Assembly: GCA_040882225.1 (NCBI GenBank)
Contig: JBBEBR010000006.1
Span: 310,001-374,000, forward strand
DNA: 64,000 bases
Direction of reading: 5' to 3'
DNA from: Gracilimonas sp040882225
GTDB lineage: Bacteria > Bacteroidota > Rhodothermia > Balneolales > Balneolaceae
Numbering within the stretch: the first letter of the stretch is position 1; every line of letters begins with the position of its first letter. The translations under genes and the position numbers were made by a program. Under the pieces are notes generated by a model. That model searched no databases, had not been told where the DNA came from, and saw only the letters and a list, made by a program, of their open reading frames with translations. Positions 9,092 through 16,780 of the stretch are shown piece after piece.

Positions 9092-10129
9092 TTATTTTGC
9101 CGGATATTTTTTATTCCAGTGCCGGGCTAATTTCAATCCCGATAGATAAGCAGATTCTATATCATTTCCGTTCATATAGCTACCGATTAGTGCCAGCGGA
9201 GTTTCCATGCTTTTTATTTCCATATAATCGTGCGGTAATGGATTTATTGCCTTACTGTATTTCCAAGAATAAACCTGTTGCCATTCAGGTAAAGCAGTCC
9301 ACCCTGCTCCAGTTATCTCTGATAAACGATTCGCTATTTTTTCGGCAATCACTTTTTTGTCCTCATCCCGATTCTCATGGGCAAATTCACCCGTGGTGTG
9401 TACTACAAAAGCGCATTCCGAACTTTCATTATTTTTTCTCGCTTCATTTGAAACCCAGGTGATAGTGTCGTCTTCAACTTCCAAAGCGTTCCATTCGGGT
9501 TTCTCAGCATCTCCATAACCCGCTACGTAAGAAATCTGAGGGGTGTATAACACTTCATCAATTTCCCGGACAAGAGTTAAGGTTTCGATTTCGTCAATGG
9601 TAGTATTAAGAATTGCATAAGCCTGACGAGCCGGTGCGGCTATAATTACAGCGTCAAAATTTTCAGTTAGAGAGCTTGGGAAATTTAACATCCAGGCTCT
9701 TTTTTTGGTTCTGTTTGCGCCAATATGGGTTAACCCTCCCACTTTTGTTCCGAAGCGAATATCCAGCATTCGCCCTAAATATTTCGCGATGTTATTCATG
9801 CCATCTGTAGAAATATAAAGAGGCTTGTTATTCTCTACATTTTTGATTGAATCATCGCTGCTTTTTTTAGCAAAATTTCCTTCCCAGGTGGTAATCAACT
9901 TCTTGCTCTTCAGCTCCTCCAAAAAATCGCCGAATTCACCCGATGCCGGTTCGAAGTAAGAAATGCCGTAATCAATTTTCTGATGTTTTTTAGATACATA
10001 AGTAGCCATTCGGCCACCGAAATCCTGATTTTCCTCAAATAATACTACCTGATTCCCCGCTTTAGCGAGCTCTCTACCTGCTGTTAAACCTGCTATTCCC
10101 GCTCCTATTACCGCTATTTTCATCGACAT
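9092..10129 (-). CDS. Renalase-like FAD-dependent oxidoreductase
   Basis: 345 aa. The N-terminus carries the Rossmann dinucleotide motif GAGIAGLTAGRELAKAG, the acidic strand end VVLFEEN, then GGRMAT, as in renalase/amine-oxidase flavoproteins. A later stretch DAVIIAAPARQAY and the C-terminal LALIGSYMNGNDIESAYLSG (second FAD contact) complete the pattern. Such proteins bind FAD and often oxidise amines or aberrant NAD(P)H isomers; the true substrate is unknown here. The start MSMKIAVIGAG sits next to the fold's first strand. The gene lies 27 bp upstream of the BmrC-like gene on the same strand and may be co-transcribed. Confidence 0.85.
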   Translation of the reverse strand: MSMKIAVIGAGIAGLTAGRELAKAGNQVVLFEENQDFGGRMATYVSKKHQKIDYGISYFEPASGEFGDFLEELKSKKLITTWEGNFAKKSSDDSIKNVENNKPLYISTDGMNNIAKYLGRMLDIRFGTKVGGLTHIGANRTKKRAWMLNFPSSLTENFDAVIIAAPARQAYAILNTTIDEIETLTLVREIDEVLYTPQISYVAGYGDAEKPEWNALEVEDDTITWVSNEARKNNESSECAFVVHTTGEFAHENRDEDKKVIAEKIANRLSEITGAGWTALPEWQQVYSWKYSKAINPLPHDYMEIKSMETPLALIGSYMNGNDIESAYLSGLKLARHWNKKYPAK

Positions 10130-10230
10130 TTTATTTAAAAAGCTGAACTATTTGATGATTGTTGACAATTGAAAATGAACTGCTGTTCTATGCTAATGAT
10201 ACTTAATTAATACAGACCGATATTACTATT

Positions 10231-11601
10231 TTATTCCGCAGTAAATAATGTCACTTTTGGGGTGACTGCTTTTTTATCAAGCAGTGCCGGCCAATATGCT
10301 ACAACTTCACTTGCTTTAGGACGACCACCCGCAAACCCTGTAACTCCGCTTGGGCCGGTTAAAATAAGTGGGGCAATTTCCATTCCAAAACGATTTAAAT
10401 CATCTTTACTTTTCCCTGAAACAGAAACCCTTAATTGGATTTCATCGAACTCAGTTTCCAACGCGTCCGGATTTACCGGAGTTTCATTATTACCGTTGAA
10501 GCCAAGGTATTCAGTTCTGAATTCATCAAACTTCAAGCCCAGTAATTCCGCCCGCTTTTCCAGTATTTCTCCGCCTTTAACGGCTTTTTTTAATGCATCT
10601 GGCCAGCAATATACTAAGGTAGAAGAAAGCTTGAATCCATCATTATAACTTGCTGAAACTTTATATGTAGGTGTTTCTGCTTTTCCTGTAATTCCAGTTA
10701 CCTTGACTCGATTTTCCCCATCGGAAGCCACTTTAACGGAAGTAAATTCCGCGATTACATCAGGGGTTATATATTCGGCGGGATCTCCGATTTCATACAA
10801 TAATTGTTCCTTCACGGTCATCTCACTTACCAAACCTCCGGTTCCTTCATGTTTGGTAACAAAAAAATCACCATTTGGATAAGCTTCAATAATTGGAAAT
10901 CCAATCTCTGTAAAGTCTTCAATTTTTTCCCAATCGGTGAAATTTCCTCCCGAAGCCTGAGCACCACATTCGATGATATGGCCTGCAATGGTTCCGATAG
11001 CCATCTTATCATAGTCATCGTAAGGCCAGCCAAATTCATAAATCATTGGCGCGAGCGTAAGCCCTGTATCTGTTACCCTACCTGTAATTACCATATCAGC
11101 TCCTTTTTGGAGAGCTTCAACAATAGGCCGGCAACCAAAATACACATTGGCACTTAACAGCTGATCTTTTACCGAATCGATAGGTGCACCGCTGTCCATA
11201 TTTTTTAATTTGTGGCCGGCTGTGGTTAATTCTTCTATGTTAGGAAGAATATCATCTCCATCAACCACGGCTACCTTAAGGTTGGTGTAGCCTTTTTCTT
11301 TAGCAATCTTCAAGATTTCATCTTTACATGCAAGAGGATTAACACCTCCCGCGTTACTAATCACTTTTATGCCCTTATCTCGAATTTCCGGGAGCACTTG
11401 TTCCACTACCCCGACAAAATCTCTTGCGTAACCCCACTCTGGATTTCTCATGCGTTGCTTTTGCATGATCGACATGGTAACCTCTGCAAGGTAATCCATT
11501 ACTAAATAATCTATAGGGCCTTTTTTAGCTTGCTGAACAGGAGCGTTTGGGAGATCACCCCAAAAACCTTGACCCGAAGCAATTCTTATAAAATCTTTCA
11601 T
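10231..11601 (-). CDS. AtuA family protein (DUF1446, acyclic terpene utilisation type)
   Basis: The chosen start is the ATG at 11601, giving 456 aa and the family-typical N-terminus MKDFIRIASGQGFWGD; the frame stays open upstream to 11730 but that extension has no family character. Conserved blocks include DYLVMDYLAEVTM near 32, NAGGVNP, VITGRVTDTGLTLAP and the C-terminal GPSGVTGFAGGRPKASEVVAYWPALL. AtuA proteins take part in catabolism of citronellol-type acyclic terpenes in some bacteria, but the exact chemistry is uncertain and many members occur without a terpene pathway. No AtuB-F partners are seen nearby. Two direct ATGYGGT half-sites lie about 130-145 bp upstream. Confidence 0.85.
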   Translation of the reverse strand: MKDFIRIASGQGFWGDLPNAPVQQAKKGPIDYLVMDYLAEVTMSIMQKQRMRNPEWGYARDFVGVVEQVLPEIRDKGIKVISNAGGVNPLACKDEILKIAKEKGYTNLKVAVVDGDDILPNIEELTTAGHKLKNMDSGAPIDSVKDQLLSANVYFGCRPIVEALQKGADMVITGRVTDTGLTLAPMIYEFGWPYDDYDKMAIGTIAGHIIECGAQASGGNFTDWEKIEDFTEIGFPIIEAYPNGDFFVTKHEGTGGLVSEMTVKEQLLYEIGDPAEYITPDVIAEFTSVKVASDGENRVKVTGITGKAETPTYKVSASYNDGFKLSSTLVYCWPDALKKAVKGGEILEKRAELLGLKFDEFRTEYLGFNGNNETPVNPDALETEFDEIQLRVSVSGKSKDDLNRFGMEIAPLILTGPSGVTGFAGGRPKASEVVAYWPALLDKKAVTPKVTLFTAE

Positions 11602-11728
11602 GTGATACAGAACGTTATAAATGCATCTAAAATTCGCGATGAATATCGGGATATTTTCTATGCTTCTGAAATTTAAAACCGTCCATTTCTGAACAACTGC
11701 TTTCCGCACATAAATAAACCATTTAAGC

Positions 11729-11744
11729 ATGTGGTATATGCGGT
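11729..11744 (+). promoter_or_regulatory. Two tandem half-sites of the candidate kinase-cassette operator
   Basis: ATGTGGT and ATGCGGT occur in direct orientation with a 2-bp gap, a 9-bp period. The same 7-mers form inverted repeats in the kinase/response regulator region. They lie upstream of the AtuA-family gene start. Binding is an inference from motif recurrence only. Confidence 0.3.
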
Positions 11745-11814
11745 AGTAAATTTAAAAGAGAGGAAGATTTTTAAAAATTCTTATAAACCTGAGTTAGACT
11801 AAAAAACTATCTCG

Positions 11815-11967
11815 TCTTCGCGAGAGGCTTGTTAAAGACTTAGATTCAGAGTGTTGTCGACGAAGCGATCTCCCTGGAATGTCTGGAAAGTAGTTTACAG
11901 GAGATTGACAAGCAGTGTTCCCTTCGGGACTTCGGCATTCGCTGTCGCTCATTTCTCGTAATGACTT
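11815..11967. repeat. Intergenic palindromic repeat (mobile-repeat-like)
   Basis: A non-coding stretch with several short inverted elements: GCGATCTCC near 11867 mirrored by GGAGATTG near 11900, and TCCC.TTCGGGA near 11920. It ends in TCTCGTAATGAC, whose complement GTCATTACGAGA resembles the ends of dispersed palindromic repeats found between genes in many bacteria. Only one copy is present in this window, so its repeated nature is inferred from resemblance. The rest of the 559-bp gap between the AtuA gene and the response regulator holds the half-sites upstream, a terminator and an inverted repeat downstream. Confidence 0.45.
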
Positions 11968-12012
11968 TTTTTAAATCGAAACAGGGTTCTCAGGAATAAA
12001 TTATAAGAGCAT

Positions 12013-12046
12013 AAAAAAACCCCGCTTTTTTCAAAAAACGGGGTTT
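12013..12046 (-). terminator. Intrinsic terminator after response regulator 1
   Basis: Stem AAACCCCG / CGGGGTTT with T6/A6 runs extending it inward, followed on the minus strand by a T-rich run. A short TTTAGGTTAGT block lies beside it, as at the terminators at 16485 and 20231. Confidence 0.8.
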
Positions 12047-12119
12047 AAAGTTTAGGTTAGTCTAAGTCATTTGGAAGGACTTATAACTCCCATAAAGTAT
12101 TTCATACTCGGGAGACATA

Positions 12120-12139
12120 AACCACATGAATATGTGGTT
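12120..12139. promoter_or_regulatory. Perfect inverted repeat, candidate response regulator operator
   Basis: AACCACAT-GAAT-ATGTGGTT is a perfect 8-bp inverted repeat with a 4-bp spacer. It lies just 3' of the response regulator 1 gene and upstream of its terminator, and is the best match to the motif ACYRC-N8-GYRGT that recurs at 12859, 16650, 20193, 20390, 21092 and 33018. LuxR/NarL-type regulators usually bind short inverted heptamers, so a regulator site is plausible. Its position downstream of the gene is unusual. Confidence 0.5.
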
Positions 12140-12160
12140 CTATAATTCCTTCCTATTCAG

Positions 12161-12799
12161 TTAATCAGTATCAGGTTTGATAATATTATTCAATATTCCT
12201 TTTGCTATTGCCTCTGAGCGGGAATGAACTTCCAATTTCTGATAAATATTTCGGATATGATGACGTACGCCATCAACTGATAAAAATATTTTTTTCCCGA
12301 TGGCGGCATAAGATCGGCCTGTTGCCAGTTGTTTAAGAATCTGCAATTCCCTGTCGTTCAACTCATCTGCTAAAATACCCGCTTCGTGGAAGGTGTTTAT
12401 TACTTTTCGGGCAATGTTTGGAGTAATTGGAGAGCCGCCCTCGTACGCATCACGAATAGCTGTTACTAATTCATCAGGGGTTACTTTTTTCATCAAATAG
12501 CCAACGGCGCCAGCTTTTAAAGCCTCAAAAATGTATTCATCGTCGTCAAAAACCGTTGCCATAACTACAAAAATTTCGGAATGATGTTCGCGCACATATC
12601 TAACACCCTCTATACCACTCATTCCTGGTAAGCCGATATCCATGATCAGCAAATCGATGTTATTGATTTCATCCGATTCGAAGGCATCTTCACACGATCC
12701 ATAACTTCCAACAACACATAAATCTTTCTCGTAATCAATAAAGGTCTTCCAACCTTCTCTCATATATTTATTGTCTTCAATAATCCCAACTTTTATCAC
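12161..12799 (-). CDS. Response regulator 1, NarL/LuxR family
   Basis: The start is set at the GTG at 12799, which gives MIKVGIIEDNKYMREGW to match paralogue MIKVAIIEDNEYMREGW at 21046; a GTG two codons upstream is also possible. The receiver domain (1-120) has acidic residues E8/D9 and phospho-acceptor D54 in LLIMDIGLPGM. The LuxR-type HTH (about 145-205) reads LNDRELQILKQLATGRSYAAIGKKIFLSVDGVR. It follows propeller kinase 1 by about 95 bp and is expected to be phosphorylated by it. A candidate inverted-repeat operator lies on each side of the gene, which suggests autoregulation. Confidence 0.92.
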   Translation of the reverse strand: MIKVGIIEDNKYMREGWKTFIDYEKDLCVVGSYGSCEDAFESDEINNIDLLIMDIGLPGMSGIEGVRYVREHHSEIFVVMATVFDDDEYIFEALKAGAVGYLMKKVTPDELVTAIRDAYEGGSPITPNIARKVINTFHEAGILADELNDRELQILKQLATGRSYAAIGKKIFLSVDGVRHHIRNIYQKLEVHSRSEAIAKGILNNIIKPDTD

Positions 12800-12858
12800 T
12801 TGCACCTACTTTATAAGATTATGTTTTTTTGAAGATATAAGGATAAACAATTAATGGC

Positions 12859-12876
12859 ACCACATAACAATGTGGT
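12859..12876. promoter_or_regulatory. Inverted repeat between kinase 1 and response regulator 1
   Basis: ACCACAT-AACA-ATGTGGT, a perfect 7-bp inverted repeat with a 4-bp spacer, lies in the gap between the kinase stop and the regulator start (about 60 bp upstream of that start). It matches the site at 12120 base for base outside the spacer. Confidence 0.5.
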
Positions 12877-12894
12877 TAAAAATTAACAGAGCTT

Positions 12895-15786
12895 TTACAC
12901 AGAAACCTGAAGAACCCAGCGTGTTCCAAAACTCGCGTCTGATGTTAAAGTAATATCTCCGTTTATTTGATCAACCCGTTTATTGATATTTACCAAGCCA
13001 TTACCCTTTTTCACTTTATCAACATCCATACCTTTTCCGTTATCCTGCACAACTATATTTAGTTTTCCTTTTTTATAGTTGATGATTACATCCAGTTGTT
13101 TAGCATCAGAATGGCGAACCGAATTTGTTACCATTTCTTTGTAGATCAGCCATAAATGTTGCCGAAGCTGCATATCAAGTTCACCAGGAATATCCTCAAT
13201 AATTTTCAGGCTGTACTTCATTTCTTTGCTTTCCAATAAATCAGAAGCGTATCTGCGACATTTTGAGAGAAAACCTCGCCATTCATCATGCTCTGGATTT
13301 ATAGCCCATACTATATCACTAATTTTTTCTTTCGCGTCTCCCGCACTGTCTGATATCAAAGTAACAAACCGGTTCTTATCACCTTTTATAGCATCGCTTT
13401 TGATAGCCTGTGCGAAATAGCTGATACTACTGAGTGTGGCGCTGACTTCATCATGGAGATCGCTGGCAATATTATTGCGAATCCGGTACACTTTCAAAAT
13501 CTGATTAATGCGGATTTTATGTGCCAGATAGAGAAGACCTGCTATTGCAAGAGTATAGAGTAAATACGCCCACCATGTGCGGTACCAGGGTGGTAAAATT
13601 TTGATGGGAATACTGTCAATCAAGCCTGCAACACCATAGGCATTTTTACTGCGAACTTTAAACATGTAGTTCCCTTCCGGAAGATTAGTATAATCTTTTT
13701 GGGTCTCTGAATTCCATTCACTCCATGCAGGATCAAAACCTTCCAGTATATAGCTGTACACATTCAACTCCGGTTTAATATAGCTTGCAGCCGCATATGT
13801 GATACGCACTTGGTTATCACTGTATTGAAATGTTAATTTTTTTACAGACTCTCCAAAGCCCCCATACACCAGTGAATCCTGTTCCAGATAAATTCCTGTA
13901 ATATTTGTTTTAAACTCAGTGGTATTTGCTTTGTTAGCATCTTTTAAATGATACAAACCTGTTGCCGTACCAAACCAAACTCCGTCATCTGCACAAGTGG
14001 TGGTATATAACCCCTCATAATTTGTTGGACTTTTAATGAGATTATAAGAGGAATCCTGAAATTCCCACTGATCATTTATTTTATAAGCACGAATTAATTT
14101 CATATTGACTGTAAACCATGCTTCAACTTCTGAACACTGTTTAAAATTAAAAACCTGCTTTGTATCGTATTGGGGATATCGTGCGAAAAAATCACTTTTA
14201 ATGAATTTGTTTTCTACAGAATCATATTTATATATACTGCTGCCACCATCGCTATCTACACCTGCGTAAATTGTAGAATCTATTAATCCAAAATCATTAT
14301 AGACTTTTAGCCTTGAATTATTTTCAATAGGTATCAGTTCAGCTTCTCCATCCACTATTTCATGAATCCCATCCCTGGAATGCATTATAAATAGTTCCTC
14401 TTTATGCTGTAAGGCTTTTTCAAAACGCGGAATAATATTCAGGGCGGTAAAAGTGGAATTATGACCATCAAACTCAACAATTCGGGATTGATTTATAAAT
14501 TTCAGATTTTCACTTGAAGAGTCTTCCACGAGAAATAAATAATTACCGTTAACTACCTTCTCTCCTATTCTGTTACCTGTAGTTTTATAAACACCGTCTA
14601 TTCCTATAATATAGGCTTCATTTTTCCATGTAATTATATCAGTAATACCTCCAAAAGGTACAGCTACAAATTTAATTACATTTTCAGGTTCCAGTAATTC
14701 ACTTACAAATAATCCTAGAACCGTATTCACCCAAATGTGATCCTCCGAAAAGGCTACACCAAAAACTGCATCTTCTAAACCGGCTATTGTTGAGTACCGG
14801 GTTATATTATCGTCAACTATTAATTTCTGAACTCCTTTTAACATGCTAATCCATAGAATATCTTCACTATCTAAATAAAGATCATAGACAGCATTTGTGG
14901 CAAGACCGGTATTTTCATTAAATATTTTTTCCAGTTCACCATCATTATTTATAAAAACAATTCCACCACCTAAAGTCGCTATAGCATAAAGGCTGTCATT
15001 AATTTTTTCTCCATCATATAATTGATTATCTAATAAATAATCATCGGCTTCTGTTGGGAATTTCTCAAAATTTTCCCCGTCATATATTGTAAGTAAATTT
15101 TTTCTGCTTCCTAACATTACATTTACACTATCAATCATAAATGAAGCCCATGTTACATCTCCTTTTAAAAGTTCAGATCCTGCAACATATTTGAAACCTC
15201 TGTTCTTTTTGAAGCTTTGTAATCCTTTTCGGGAACCCAATAAAAGTGAATCACCTACATTCCCGGAAAATCCAAATAAAGTATCTCCGGATAATTCATG
15301 TTTATAATATTCATTTCCATCAATTTCATTGATTCCGTATAAATGGCGGAAATAGATACGTTCATTCAGTTCATGTAAATCTTGGTGAGGAGCAATATCT
15401 TCTTCTTCAGTGTAGAACTTATTAGTCAAGGATCTGAAACTAACATTGCTTCCCGAATCCGGTGCTAAAAAACCAAAAGCATTTTCACCGCTAATAAATA
15501 GCTGCCCCCTTTTTGATAATAAAACGGAAGTTGCTCGGCCTGTTAACCCCACATGATTGCTTTTCCAGCTTCTACCATTAAAAGTTAAAACGCCGGCTCC
15601 ATTTGCAAAGTGAATGAAACCGTTTGTATCCTTTTGAGCACCCCAGTTTTGAATGTGAGCTCTATATAGATCCGGAGAGTAATACTCAGAAAAAGAAAAT
15701 CCCTGCCCCAACAAAGGCAGGGAGAGAATAAGAAAAGCTAATATTAAAAATAAACCTCTGTACAAATTGATCGTGTTTATAAACAA
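12895..15786 (-). CDS. Propeller-sensor histidine kinase 1 (HisKA_3/NarX type)
   Basis: 963 aa. A signal peptide or N-terminal anchor (about 8-27) precedes a large periplasmic sensor built of two-component-regulator propeller repeats (motifs like LYLDSEDILWISMLKGVQKL), then a Y_Y_Y-type domain (YILEGFDPAWSEWN...YTNLPEGNYMFKVRSKN), one membrane helix near 738-757 and a cytosolic kinase. The phospho-acceptor is H778 in DLHDEV (HisKA_3), followed by N-box WLIYKEMVTN, and DNGKGMD and GNGLVNI ATP-lid motifs. There is no fused receiver, so it is not a hybrid of the Bacteroides type. Codons from about 773 to the end are almost identical to kinase 2. Its start overlaps the upstream gene's end by 10 bp. 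Confidence 0.92.
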   Translation of the reverse strand: MFINTINLYRGLFLILAFLILSLPLLGQGFSFSEYYSPDLYRAHIQNWGAQKDTNGFIHFANGAGVLTFNGRSWKSNHVGLTGRATSVLLSKRGQLFISGENAFGFLAPDSGSNVSFRSLTNKFYTEEEDIAPHQDLHELNERIYFRHLYGINEIDGNEYYKHELSGDTLFGFSGNVGDSLLLGSRKGLQSFKKNRGFKYVAGSELLKGDVTWASFMIDSVNVMLGSRKNLLTIYDGENFEKFPTEADDYLLDNQLYDGEKINDSLYAIATLGGGIVFINNDGELEKIFNENTGLATNAVYDLYLDSEDILWISMLKGVQKLIVDDNITRYSTIAGLEDAVFGVAFSEDHIWVNTVLGLFVSELLEPENVIKFVAVPFGGITDIITWKNEAYIIGIDGVYKTTGNRIGEKVVNGNYLFLVEDSSSENLKFINQSRIVEFDGHNSTFTALNIIPRFEKALQHKEELFIMHSRDGIHEIVDGEAELIPIENNSRLKVYNDFGLIDSTIYAGVDSDGGSSIYKYDSVENKFIKSDFFARYPQYDTKQVFNFKQCSEVEAWFTVNMKLIRAYKINDQWEFQDSSYNLIKSPTNYEGLYTTTCADDGVWFGTATGLYHLKDANKANTTEFKTNITGIYLEQDSLVYGGFGESVKKLTFQYSDNQVRITYAAASYIKPELNVYSYILEGFDPAWSEWNSETQKDYTNLPEGNYMFKVRSKNAYGVAGLIDSIPIKILPPWYRTWWAYLLYTLAIAGLLYLAHKIRINQILKVYRIRNNIASDLHDEVSATLSSISYFAQAIKSDAIKGDKNRFVTLISDSAGDAKEKISDIVWAINPEHDEWRGFLSKCRRYASDLLESKEMKYSLKIIEDIPGELDMQLRQHLWLIYKEMVTNSVRHSDAKQLDVIINYKKGKLNIVVQDNGKGMDVDKVKKGNGLVNINKRVDQINGDITLTSDASFGTRWVLQVSV
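12910..13470 (-). repeat. Near-identical kinase block, copy A
   Basis: This 561-bp stretch aligns without gaps to 16796-17356; about 19 mismatches were counted by eye, most silent. It covers the HisKA_3 and ATPase domains. Identity drops sharply at both ends, which points to gene conversion or recent segmental exchange. Confidence 0.9.
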
Positions 15787-16337
15787 ATTCCATCATCAGG
15801 ATCACATAAATGACCGTGAATATGTGTTACTAAATTATGTGCTTTGTTAAAAACTGAATCTTGTCCTCTATTTGGAAGTCCCCTCCAAAACTCAACGTCT
15901 ATAATATATTCGCCATTTTGTATATAGGTTTTTACAGTGTCAGGATCTATCATAGTATTGCCTTTAACAAAAACCGGGTAATGTTCACCATTGCCAACTA
16001 CTTTTTCGGAAGGCATTTGAAATCGAAGGGTAAACCCACCATTATTTCTAACAGAACTAATATTCAGTCCACTATTGTCAGGTCCCAAAAAACTACGGTG
16101 TTTAAATACTCCCCAAAACCTTGGCCCGGCTCCTCTTATAGAATTACCTTTCACGAAATAAACATCAGCTGCAAATTTTAATCTGTTAGTAATTAAATCT
16201 TCTTCTTCGGGGTGCAAATACATTATTTTTGCACTTTCAGCTGATATGCTTTTTCGATTTTCAACCCTGTCAGTTGTAAATAGATACCCTCCCGCAGTCA
16301 GTATTAATGATATAAAGGTGAGATAAATAATTTTCAT
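15777..16337 (-). CDS. Membrane-anchored or secreted protein of unknown function, upstream of kinase 1
   Basis: 186 aa. Residues 3-22 are a hydrophobic anchor or signal sequence (YLTFISLILTAGGYLFTT). The rest is predicted extracytoplasmic and beta-rich, with FWGVFKHRSFLG, FTLRFQMPSEK and VEFWRGLPNRG segments, and an unusual His/Asp/Cys-rich C-terminus (HIHGHLCDPDDGICL) that could bind metal or form a disulfide. I do not recognise a family. Its end overlaps the kinase 1 start by 10 bp, so the two are co-translated, which makes it a candidate accessory or ligand-side partner of the sensor. A different small gene sits in the same place before kinase 2. Confidence 0.65.
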   Translation of the reverse strand: MKIIYLTFISLILTAGGYLFTTDRVENRKSISAESAKIMYLHPEEEDLITNRLKFAADVYFVKGNSIRGAGPRFWGVFKHRSFLGPDNSGLNISSVRNNGGFTLRFQMPSEKVVGNGEHYPVFVKGNTMIDPDTVKTYIQNGEYIIDVEFWRGLPNRGQDSVFNKAHNLVTHIHGHLCDPDDGICL

Positions 16338-16484
16338 TTTTTCTCCATTTAGTTAAGATTAATAAATGGGTTCTTTAAAATGCCCGAAATAAAGATGCCC
16401 CTTAAAACACAAACTGATAACCCCTTTCTTATATCGTTATAAATCGTGTTTTGCTATTGAAAGATTATAATGAATTTAAGTCGT

Positions 16485-16515
16485 AAAAAAAGCCCATCTT
16501 ATCACAGATGGGCTT
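16485..16515 (-). terminator. Intrinsic terminator downstream of kinase 2 and regulator remnant
   Basis: Stem AAGCCCATCT / AGATGGGCTT with a 6-base loop, then T-rich on the minus strand. The next 50 bp or so (CTTGCAGTTCTTTAGGTTAG and onward) nearly match the sequence beside the terminator at 20231. The 16338-16484 stretch before it holds no gene I can support. Confidence 0.8.
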
Positions 16516-16649
16516 CTTGCAGTTCTTTAGGTTAGTAAAGATTCGACATTTGTAAAGTGAGCCGGGAAAATAGTGTACCCCAAAAAACCCTGATCAATAC
16601 CTCTTTATCAAATGCCAATTCTAAGTAACTGAAATCTTATACTGCATGC

Positions 16650-16667
16650 ACTGCATAAATATGTGTT
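16650..16667. promoter_or_regulatory. Inverted repeat with adjacent direct half-site near regulator remnant
   Basis: ACTGCAT-AAAT-ATGTGTT matches the cassette operator motif with one weak half. A second ACTGCAT lies 9 bp to the left, at 16641, giving a direct plus inverted arrangement. It lies just past the stop of the truncated response regulator, the same relative place as the site at 12120. Confidence 0.4.
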
Positions 16668-16696
16668 TTTTGAAATATGAAAATCTTCTCATAAAA

Positions 16697-16772
16697 CTAT
16701 ATTAAACGCTTACGCAAGGCCTTTGCTACAGCTTCACTTTTATTGCTGACTTCAAGTTTATTATAAATTTTA
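16697..16772 (-). pseudogene. Truncated response regulator: last 22 or so codons only
   Basis: Read on the minus strand, the sequence after the kinase 2 stop codes for KIYNKLEVSNKSEAVAKALR and then KRLI, ending at TAG 16697-16699. This matches the C-terminus of response regulator 2 (IYSKLEVSNKSEAVAKALRE, then RLI) almost residue for residue. No receiver domain, no HTH start and no start codon are present; it begins about 9 bp after the kinase 2 stop. The most direct reading is that kinase 2 once had its own LuxR-type regulator and that a deletion removed all but its 3' end. Confidence 0.85.
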
Positions 16773-16780
16773 CTGCTGCT

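Noticed and set aside
10262..10648. A 128-codon plus-strand frame opposite the AtuA-family gene
   Set aside because: The minus strand carries strong family motifs; the plus frame has none.
13226..13420. A plus-strand 64-codon open frame, also found almost unchanged at 17112-17306
   Set aside because: It is antisense to the kinase domain; it recurs only because the coding block is duplicated, and has no start signals of its own.
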